Positions 58,487-64,000 of a DNA stretch of 64,000 nucleotides are shown piece after piece. The stretch comes from Halobacterium litoreum (lineage in GTDB: Archaea; Halobacteriota; Halobacteria; Halobacteriales; Halobacteriaceae). The position numbers were made by a program, and so were the translations under genes. The first letter of the stretch is position 1; each line of letters opens with the position of its first letter. The notes beneath the pieces were generated by a model. That model was given only the letters and a program-made list of their open reading frames with translations, did no database searches and was not told the DNA's origin. The DNA lies in contig NZ_CP089466.1 of assembly GCF_021233415.1 (NCBI RefSeq), forward strand, positions 1,054,001 to 1,118,000. Reading direction: 5' to 3'.

Positions 58487-59458
58487 GTGTACGCAATCGA
58501 AGTCACGGAGTTCGGCGACGACGGTGTTCTCGAACGCGTCGAGCGCGACCGCCCGGAACCCGGCCCCGGCGAGGTTCTCGTCGAGGTCGAGGCCGCGGGC
58601 GTGAACTTCGCGGACGTGATGCAGCGCCGCGGCCACTACCACGGCGGCCCCGAACCGCCCTACGTGCCGGGGATGGAGGCCGCGGGCACCATCGCCGCGA
58701 CCGGCGAGGGCGTCGACCGCGAGGTCGGCGAGCGCGTCGTCGCGATGACCGGCGGGAACGCGTACGCCGAGTACGTCACCGCGCCGGCGCTCGCGCTGTT
58801 CGACGTACCCGAGTCGATGTCGTTCGCGGAGGCCGCCGGCTTCCCGGTGCAGTTCCTCACCGCCCACCACTGCCTCCACGACTGGGGCGGCCTCGAACCG
58901 GACGAGTCGGTGCTGATTCACGCCGCGGCGGGCGGCGTCGGCACCGCCGCCGTCCAACTGGCGAGTCTCCACGGCGCCGAGGTGTTCGGCACCGCCAGCA
59001 CCGCCGAAAAGCGCGAACTCGCCGAGCGACTCGGCTGTGACCACCCCATCGACTACACGACCGAGGACTTCGTCGAAGTCACGGACGACCTGACCGACGG
59101 CGACGGTCTCGACCTCGTGCTCGACGGCGTGGGCGGCGACGTGTTCGCCGACAGCGTCGACGCGCTCTCGCACTTCGGGCGCGTCGTCGCGTACGGCGCG
59201 GCGTCCGGCGAACCCGGTACCGTCGACACCGCCACGCTCCTCTTCGGCAACAAGTCCGTCGAGGGCTTCCACCTCGGGCGCGCGATGGAGCGCGACCCCG
59301 AGCGAATCTACGAGGCGGTCCCCGAACTCTCGGAGCTGCTCGCCACCGGCGAACTGGAGGTCGTCGTCGGGCAGACCTACGACCTCGCGGACGCCGCCGA
59401 CGCCCACCGCGCGCTGGAGAACCGCGAGACCACCGGGAAGGTCGTCCTCGAACCGTAA
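58487..59458 (+). CDS. Zeta-crystallin-like quinone/enoyl oxidoreductase
   Basis: A 323-residue MDR protein without zinc: FADVMQRRGHYHGGPEPPYVPGMEAAG, HAAAGGVGTAAVQLASLHGA cofactor loop and a GAASGEPGTVDTA tail. Family members reduce quinones or enoyl-thioesters with NADPH. The GTG start (GTG TAC GCA) is accepted; it follows the previous gene by 72 bases. Confidence 0.88.
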   Translation: MYAIEVTEFGDDGVLERVERDRPEPGPGEVLVEVEAAGVNFADVMQRRGHYHGGPEPPYVPGMEAAGTIAATGEGVDREVGERVVAMTGGNAYAEYVTAPALALFDVPESMSFAEAAGFPVQFLTAHHCLHDWGGLEPDESVLIHAAAGGVGTAAVQLASLHGAEVFGTASTAEKRELAERLGCDHPIDYTTEDFVEVTDDLTDGDGLDLVLDGVGGDVFADSVDALSHFGRVVAYGAASGEPGTVDTATLLFGNKSVEGFHLGRAMERDPERIYEAVPELSELLATGELEVVVGQTYDLADAADAHRALENRETTGKVVLEP

Positions 59459-59465
59459 GCCGGAA

Positions 59466-60143
59466 TCAGCGAACCGGTTCGATGCCCTCCCGTCGGCCGT
59501 CCAACACGCCGAATCGCTCGCCGCGCCGGCGTTCGAGCCAGTAGAGCAGGCGTTCGGCCCACCGCAGTTTCTTCGCCTTCTCGTCGCCCACGCTCGCGTC
59601 CTCGAAGTCCCATCCCGGGAACACCAGTTTCGCGGCGCCGCAGTGGTCCGCGAGGAACGCGGCGCGGTCGCCGTCCGTGAACCCCCCGAAGTTGTAGACT
59701 GCGTCGACGGGCGCGGCCTGCGTCGTGCCGAGCACGTGGTCGGCGTCGAAGGCGGGGACGTGTTCCCTGATGGCAGAGATGTTGTCGCCGTGGGCGTGGG
59801 CGACGACCGGCGTCCCAGACTCGCTGAGCCGCCTCGCAGTCTCCGGGTTCTTGTCCAGGTCAGTCACCATCGCGTCGACCGAGACGCCGGCGTCGGCGAG
59901 CACGTCAACGGCTGTCGACGCGGCGAACACGCGGTCGGCGTCGGCCGCCGTGCCCGTCTCGTCGGCGAGCGACGGCGCGCCGCCGGCGATTGCGACGGTC
60001 CGCCCGGTGCAGTCGAGTCGCGTCAGGTCGAACGGCGAGACGTACTCCGCGAGCGCGTCCCGCGCTCGCTCGTCGCCGGCGCGGTCGTACCCGAAGTCGG
60101 CGAGAACCGCGTCGTAGACCGGCTCCCAGTCGTCGAACTCCAT
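59466..60143 (-). CDS. mptE: Archaeal 6-hydroxymethylpterin diphosphokinase MptE-like
   Basis: A 225-residue protein of the MptE/DUF115 type: DCTGRTVAIAGGAPSLAD, the DAMVTDLDKNPETARRL metal region, HAHGDNISAIREHVPAF and NFGGFTDGDRAAFLADH. It phosphorylates 6-hydroxymethyl-7,8-dihydropterin in place of FolK. It is next to folP, the following pathway step, on the same strand. ATG 60143 chosen; the frame reaches 60206. Confidence 0.85.
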   Translation of the reverse strand: MEFDDWEPVYDAVLADFGYDRAGDERARDALAEYVSPFDLTRLDCTGRTVAIAGGAPSLADETGTAADADRVFAASTAVDVLADAGVSVDAMVTDLDKNPETARRLSESGTPVVAHAHGDNISAIREHVPAFDADHVLGTTQAAPVDAVYNFGGFTDGDRAAFLADHCGAAKLVFPGWDFEDASVGDEKAKKLRWAERLLYWLERRRGERFGVLDGRREGIEPVR

Positions 60144-60160
60144 GGCCGTTGCTACGCGGT

Positions 60161-60169
60161 CGAATAAAT
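60161..60169 (-). promoter_or_regulatory. TATA element close to the mptE start
   Basis: On the minus strand CATTTATTC lies 18-26 bases before the mptE ATG, which suits a leaderless mRNA. A second element, CTTATA (60266-60261), lies further upstream and would give a structured leader. Confidence 0.4.
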
Positions 60170-60208
60170 GAAAGGATTCCGTGGTCCGAGCCAGGACGCC
60201 CCGCAAGT

Positions 60209-60227
60209 ACCCCTACCCGACGGGGGT
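60209..60227. other. Hairpin between folP and mptE
   Basis: ACCCC (60209-60213) pairs with GGGGT (60223-60227) around a nine-base loop, inside a 130-base gap. It may be a leader structure, a folP terminator, or a small RNA start downstream of the CTTATA element. The length and sequence do not make a tRNA. Confidence 0.3.
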
Positions 60228-60274
60228 CCGGCTTCCAATCCCGGCTTCTTTCCCCGCCGGTATAAGTTTTCCCG

Positions 60275-61390
60275 TTAGTTGCCGGCTGTCGTCATCGCGG
60301 TTGCGAGGTCATCCAGAACGCCGCTCTCGCCCGAAATCCGGCCCGCAGCGGCCCGCAGCGTCGCCGCCGTTCCCGCGACGAGCGCCGGATTCGTGTCGGT
60401 GATTGTCACACCTTCGTCGGCGAGTATCGCCCGGTCGTCGGCCGTTAGACCTCGGACTTCGAAGGCGCGCGCGACGGCGTCCGCGGCGGCGTCCGCGTCG
60501 CCGTCGAGGCGGGCGACGTGGCGTTCGGCCTCCCGCACCGTCGTCACGTCCAACTCCTCGACGGCGTCGGTGCGCGTGCGGTCCCGCGAGAACCGGTGGC
60601 CGACGAGCGCCGCGTCCCGCGTCTCCGCCACGTCGTGAGTCCGAATCACGTGCGCGCCGCGCTCGACGGCCATCGACGTCGCCGCCAGCGACACCGGGAG
60701 CGCGCCCTCGGTGTCCCGTCCGGCGATTTCCTTCAGGAAGTTCTTGCGGTTGATAGAGACCAGCAGGGGATAGCCGTAGCCCCGGAACTCGCGGAGTCGG
60801 TCGAACGTCTCCCGGTCGTCGTCGGTGGTCTTTGCCTCGCTCCACCCGCCGAACGCCGGGTCGAGGATGGTTTTGTCCGTGAAGCCGTTCAGCGAGAGCG
60901 CGTCGTAGATGTCGTCGACGTCCTCGACGGCGCCCGGGCGTTCGAGGTCCGGGGGACTCGCCATCTTCGCCACCGCCACGTCGTGGGCCTCGCACACCGC
61001 TGGCATCTCCGGGTCGGCGAACCCGCAGATGTCGTTGACCATGTCGAACCCCCGCGAGAGCGCCTCGTCGGCGACCTCGCTGTACCGCGTCTCGATGGAG
61101 AACACGGCCTCGCCGTTCACCTGCTCGACCGTCTCGATTGCCGTCTCCAGCCGGTCGAGTTCCTGCTCGGCCGAGAGCACGTCGAAGCGCTTGTTCGCGG
61201 ATTCGAGGCCGACGTCCACGATGTCCGCGCCCTCCGAGATTAGTTCGTCGTCGACGTACTCGGCGGCGGCCGCGGGGTCGTCGAACACGCTCGGGTCGTA
61301 GGGGGACTCCTTCGAGACGTTCAACACGCCCATGATGCGGGGCGGGTGGTCGTCGCCTATCGGGAGGCCGGCGGCGTCGACGGTTCGCAT
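60275..61390 (-). CDS. folP: Dihydropteroate synthase with C-terminal extension
   Basis: A 371-residue protein. Residues about 15-260 are a pterin-binding TIM barrel with IMGVLNVSKESPYDP, DIVDVGLESANKRF, VNDICGF and VSINRKNFLKE, the signature loops of DHPS. Residues about 270-371 are an added helical region (VREAERHVARLDGDADAAADAVARA and onward) not in bacterial FolP. It condenses DHPPP with pABA. ATG 61390 was chosen; the frame extends to 61417. Confidence 0.9.
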   Translation of the reverse strand: MRTVDAAGLPIGDDHPPRIMGVLNVSKESPYDPSVFDDPAAAAEYVDDELISEGADIVDVGLESANKRFDVLSAEQELDRLETAIETVEQVNGEAVFSIETRYSEVADEALSRGFDMVNDICGFADPEMPAVCEAHDVAVAKMASPPDLERPGAVEDVDDIYDALSLNGFTDKTILDPAFGGWSEAKTTDDDRETFDRLREFRGYGYPLLVSINRKNFLKEIAGRDTEGALPVSLAATSMAVERGAHVIRTHDVAETRDAALVGHRFSRDRTRTDAVEELDVTTVREAERHVARLDGDADAAADAVARAFEVRGLTADDRAILADEGVTITDTNPALVAGTAATLRAAAGRISGESGVLDDLATAMTTAGN

Positions 61391-61484
61391 GCCCGGAACG
61401 GGGGGCGGCGCGACCAAAGGCGATGCGGTATCGGCGACACCGGCTTCACGCGACTTTTGTGGGTGCGCGGCCTACCCTCGGCCA

Positions 61485-62045
61485 ATGACGAAGGTGAGCA
61501 TCGGGTTCCGCGGGTGGCGTTTCGACGAGGACGAGGTGTTCGACGAGCACGGGAACTACCGCGACGTCGACGAGATGAGCGACGACACGCGCGAGCGGTT
61601 CGTGCGCATCCCCCAACTCGTCGACCAGCCGTGTGACGTCTGTTACCTCGAGGTCGGCGACGCGGACGCCGACGAGGTGAACGCGCCGACGGCGGTGTAC
61701 GGCGAACCGCGGGGTGAAGTCCTCGTCTGCGACGACCACGAGGCGGCGTTCTACTACTGGTTCCTCGAAGCCGGCGGCGACGAGTACGAGGGGTCGACCG
61801 AACTGCAGGACGCGTTCCACGAGTGGATTGCCGCCGGGAACCGCGAACCCGACTGGTACGACGGCCCGGACCACGTCGACACCGACCCCGAGGCCGTGCC
61901 GGAGCCGGCCGGCGACGAGTTCGAGGCCGTCGACGTGGAACTCCCCGAGGAGGAGCAGGCGAGCGTGAACCTCCTGGACGTCGACGAGGACCTGCAGGAC
62001 GAGGACCTCGACTTCGAGGCGGAGTACCCGACCGGCGATGAGTAA
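61485..62045 (+). CDS. Conserved acidic haloarchaeal protein, possible metal-binding
   Basis: A 186-residue protein from ATG 61485. It has a CDVCYLEVGDADADEV pair of cysteines, VLVCDDHEAAFYYWFLEAGGDEYEG, and a long acidic C-terminus. The cysteines and histidine may bind zinc. It overlaps trmJ (eight bases), so the two genes are translated together. Function unknown. Confidence 0.7.
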   Translation: MTKVSIGFRGWRFDEDEVFDEHGNYRDVDEMSDDTRERFVRIPQLVDQPCDVCYLEVGDADADEVNAPTAVYGEPRGEVLVCDDHEAAFYYWFLEAGGDEYEGSTELQDAFHEWIAAGNREPDWYDGPDHVDTDPEAVPEPAGDEFEAVDVELPEEEQASVNLLDVDEDLQDEDLDFEAEYPTGDE

Positions 62046-62754
62046 GCCCGCCGTCGCCGTCGTCGACGCGAAGACCTCCGGGAACGTCGGGACCATCGCG
62101 CGAGCGATGAAGAACTTCGGGTTCGAGGACTTGTTGCTCGTCGACCCGCCGTACCTCGGTCGGGACTCCGAGGCCTACGGGTTCGCCGGGCACGCCCGCG
62201 AGGACGTGCTCCCGAACGCCCGGGAACTCTCCTTCGACGAACTCGCCGCGGAGTTCCACACGGTGGGGTTCACCGCGGTGACGAACCAGGACGCCACGAA
62301 GCACGTGCGCTTCCCGTTCCGCACGCCCGCCGAACTCTCGGAGAGCCTCGCGGACGTGGAGTCACAGACGGCGTTCGTGTTCGGCCGGGAGCGCGTCGGC
62401 CTCACGAACGACGAACTCGCGCGAATCGACGAGGTGTGTGCGATTCCCGCGAGCGAGGACTACCCCGTCCTGAACCTCGGGCAGGCGGCGACCGTCGCGC
62501 TGTACGAACTCCGCGACCTCGCGATGAACCGCGACCAACTCCCCGAGGTCGAACGCCACCGGGCGACCGAGGAGGAGATAGAGGCGTTCTACGAGCACGC
62601 CGAGGAGTTCCTGGACGCCGTCGACTACCCCGAGGAGAAACGCGACAAGACGGTGCGGATGCTCCGCCGAATGCTCGGTCGCACCCACCCGACGGGCCGA
62701 GAGATAAACACGGTCCACGGCCTGTTGCGGCGCGCCGAGAACCGGATGGAGTAG
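62038..62754 (+). CDS. trmJ: TrmJ-like tRNA 2'-O-methyltransferase (SpoU/SPOUT)
   Basis: A 238-residue SPOUT methyltransferase. It starts PAVAVVDAKTSGNVGTIARAMKNFG, has FVFGRERVGLTNDE and the knot block IPASEDYPVLNLGQAATVALYEL. The C-terminal part is helical. It probably methylates position 32 of tRNAs with SAM. Satellite 9-bp repeats follow its stop. Confidence 0.9.
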   Translation: MSKPAVAVVDAKTSGNVGTIARAMKNFGFEDLLLVDPPYLGRDSEAYGFAGHAREDVLPNARELSFDELAAEFHTVGFTAVTNQDATKHVRFPFRTPAELSESLADVESQTAFVFGRERVGLTNDELARIDEVCAIPASEDYPVLNLGQAATVALYELRDLAMNRDQLPEVERHRATEEEIEAFYEHAEEFLDAVDYPEEKRDKTVRMLRRMLGRTHPTGREINTVHGLLRRAENRME

Positions 62755-62755
62755 C

Positions 62756-62782
62756 CGCCTACGCTACCTAAGCCACCTATTC
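62756..62782 (-). repeat. Distant copy of the 9-bp repeat (two clear, one weak unit)
   Basis: TACCTAAGC (62765-62773) and CACCTATTC (62774-62782) form two consecutive 9-base units, and CGCCTACGC (62756-62764) fits the same pattern weakly. They share TAAGCCACCTA with the cluster upstream of parA. The array lies between the trmJ stop and a convergent MaoC gene, 42 kb from parA. Confidence 0.6.
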
Positions 62783-63250
62783 CTCTCGTTCTTCGGCGCT
62801 ACCGGGGTTCCGGCGCGCGTACAACACGATCGGCTGCATCGTCAGTTTCGGTTCGCCGTCGGCGTTCGCCGTCGTGAGGTCGGTGCGGACGACGCCCCGG
62901 TCGGGCTTGCTCTCCGAGGGCGTCTTCTCGATGACTTCGACGGTGACGGACAGCGTCTCGCCGGGGAACGTCGGGTTCGGCCACCGGAGTTCGTCGACGC
63001 CGATGGCGCCGTAACTCGCGGCGTCGGCGAAGTGGTGGTCGACCAGCAGCCGCATCGTCATCGACGCGGTGTGCCAGCCCGACGCCGCCAGCCCGCCGAG
63101 CGGCGACTGCTCGCGTGCACGCTCCGGTTCCGTGTGGAACCACTGCGGGTCGTACTGCTCGGCGAACGCCAACACCTCGTCTTCGGTCACCTCGTACGCG
63201 CCGAAGGAGAGTTTCTCGCCGACCGAGAGGTCTTCGAAGTAAACTGTCAC
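62777..63250 (-). CDS. MaoC-family dehydratase
   Basis: A 157-residue hot-dog protein: YEVTEDEVLAFAEQYDPQWFHTEPERA, SPLGGLAASGWHTASMTMRLLVDHHF and VDELRWPNPTFPGETLS. Asp and His are present in a degenerate hydratase pattern. It may hydrate an enoyl-CoA; a related haloarchaeal set is annotated as MaoC. Convergent with trmJ, its final bases touch the 9-bp repeat. Confidence 0.85.
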   Translation of the reverse strand: MTVYFEDLSVGEKLSFGAYEVTEDEVLAFAEQYDPQWFHTEPERAREQSPLGGLAASGWHTASMTMRLLVDHHFADAASYGAIGVDELRWPNPTFPGETLSVTVEVIEKTPSESKPDRGVVRTDLTTANADGEPKLTMQPIVLYARRNPGSAEEREE

Positions 63251-63275
63251 GTCCGCGGGTTCGCGAGCGGCGTCG

Positions 63276-64000
63276 TTAGGTGTTGCGCTCGATGCGGGAT
63301 TCGAGGGTGTCGCGGACCGCGTCCGCGTCGGCGCTCGTGACCGAGAACCGGTCGAAGCGCTCGTCGACGTCCAGCGCCTCCTCGAAGAGGCCGCCGCGCT
63401 TGTCGACCTCCAGCAGGCAGTCCACGCCCTCGCCGGTCGGATGCGTCACGACCTCGACCTCGTCGACCTTCCCGGCGAACGGGCCGCTCCGCGGAACGAA
63501 CTCGAACTCCTGGACGAACCGCTGGCCGGAGAACAGGCGCTCGCTCTCGACGGGGTGGCCCTCCCGCACGCGGAATCCGAGGTCGTCGAACGCGTCGAGG
63601 ACGGCCTCCTCGTGGGGACCGGGCTGGACGTCGATGTAGTCGGTGTCGTCCGGGTCGAGCGCCCAGTCGATGTCGAGACCGGTCTCCACCCAGACCTGCG
63701 TGTGGCCGACGGAAACCGGCGTGTCGCGGGGAATCTCGATTTCGGTCTCGAACTCGCGTTCCTCGTCGGCGTCGATGGTAAAGGACTCCGAGAGGCGGGC
63801 CTTCGAGACGACGCCCTTGCGACTCGACTCGTCGGTCTTGTACTTCGTGCAGACGGCGAAGTAGATGCTGTCGACGTCCTGTTCGGTGTCGCCGCCCTCG
63901 ACGTGGACGGTGACGTCGACGGTGTCGCCGGCGGTGACTGTCTCGGGAACGATTGCGTCGACCGTCGCCGCGCCGATACCGACGCGGGAGAGTACGTCTT
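63276..64000 (-). CDS. Spo0M-like (sporulation-control) protein, N-terminus outside window
   Basis: At least 241 residues are visible. The frame is open to the window edge and begins DVLSRVGIGAATVDAIVP, only about two residues from the likely start. The N-terminal arrestin-like domain (VTAGDTVDVTVHVEGGDTEQ, YFAVCTKYKTDES) and the second domain (HTQVWVETGLDIDWALDPDD, DFDDLGFRVREG) follow the Spo0M family. In archaea it may shape membrane or cell-envelope processes. Function is not proven. Confidence 0.85.
   Translation of the reverse strand, partial: DVLSRVGIGAATVDAIVPETVTAGDTVDVTVHVEGGDTEQDVDSIYFAVCTKYKTDESSRKGVVSKARLSESFTIDADEEREFETEIEIPRDTPVSVGHTQVWVETGLDIDWALDPDDTDYIDVQPGPHEEAVLDAFDDLGFRVREGHPVESERLFSGQRFVQEFEFVPRSGPFAGKVDEVEVVTHPTGEGVDCLLEVDKRGGLFEEALDVDERFDRFSVTSADADAVRDTLESRIERNT

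Noticed and set aside
60180-60245. Possible tRNA or 7S-like RNA between folP and mptE
   Set aside because: No acceptor stem or T-arm consensus could be formed; only a short hairpin is visible.

Overview
The window is a dense stretch of haloarchaeal (class Halobacteria) chromosome. The G+C content is high, the encoded proteins are very acidic, genes often start with GTG or overlap as ATGA/GTGA, twin-arginine lipoprotein signals are common, and several families seen here (bacterio-opsin-activator-type HTH regulators, haloarchaeal DUFs, PhaR/PhaP/PhaE/PhaC) are typical of the class. I see no rRNA, insertion sequence, prophage or CRISPR array. One tRNA gene (Glu, CTC) is present. The genus cannot be named from the sequence alone.

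Layout. 1-3.3 kb: end of an NhaC antiporter, a secondary-alcohol dehydrogenase and small conserved proteins. 3.3-12.6 kb (minus strand): a branched-chain-amino-acid-type ABC importer (substrate-binding protein, livG, livF, livH, livM) ending in a KAS III-like synthase, preceded by an HTH regulator, an AMP-forming acyl-CoA synthetase and an alpha/beta hydrolase; this looks like uptake and CoA activation of an organic acid or amino-acid-like compound. 12.7-17.4 kb: a MaoC hydratase, a large repeat-like protein, a protein resembling an RNA ligase without its catalytic lysine, and two membrane proteins. 17.5-20.8 kb: an aspartoacylase-family gene, a 774-base gap and a ParA ATPase with a small partner gene; this segment is flanked and punctuated by A+T-rich 9-bp repeats. 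20.9-24.7 kb: an SDR and a 998-residue flavin/iron-sulfur dehydrogenase. 24.7-30.8 kb: a polyhydroxyalkanoate (PHA) locus, phaR-phaP-phaE-phaC on the minus strand and phaJ, a conserved protein, phaB, a Usp and a flavin-binding protein on the plus strand. 30.9-34.7 kb: a probable cell-surface pair (calcium-binding TSP3 repeats plus a beta-helix protein anchored by C-terminal membrane helices). 34.8-52.3 kb: housekeeping and stress genes (Hsp20, YjbQ, CapA-like, CBS, aldehyde dehydrogenase, ThyX, superoxide dismutase, PhoD, photolyase). 52.4-59.5 kb: lipid-type catabolism, with tandem acyl-CoA synthetases, a lactonase-like hydrolase, an SDR, an F420/FMN luciferase-family oxidoreductase and a quinone oxidoreductase. 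59.5-64 kb: pterin genes (mptE, folP), a conserved acidic protein, a TrmJ-like tRNA methyltransferase, a MaoC protein and a Spo0M-like protein cut by the window end.

The strongest candidates for new biology are: (i) the ParA/partner cassette with arrays of a 9-bp repeat (GAATAGGTA / TACCTATTC) in opposite orientations at its two ends, a matching dyad just before parA and a distant satellite array near 62.77 kb, which suggests a partition or chromosome-organising system with its own DNA sites; (ii) an apparent ATT start codon for livM, preceded by a strong Shine-Dalgarno sequence and overlapping the livH stop; (iii) an RNA-ligase-like protein that appears to have lost its catalytic lysine; and (iv) several perfect palindromes in promoters.
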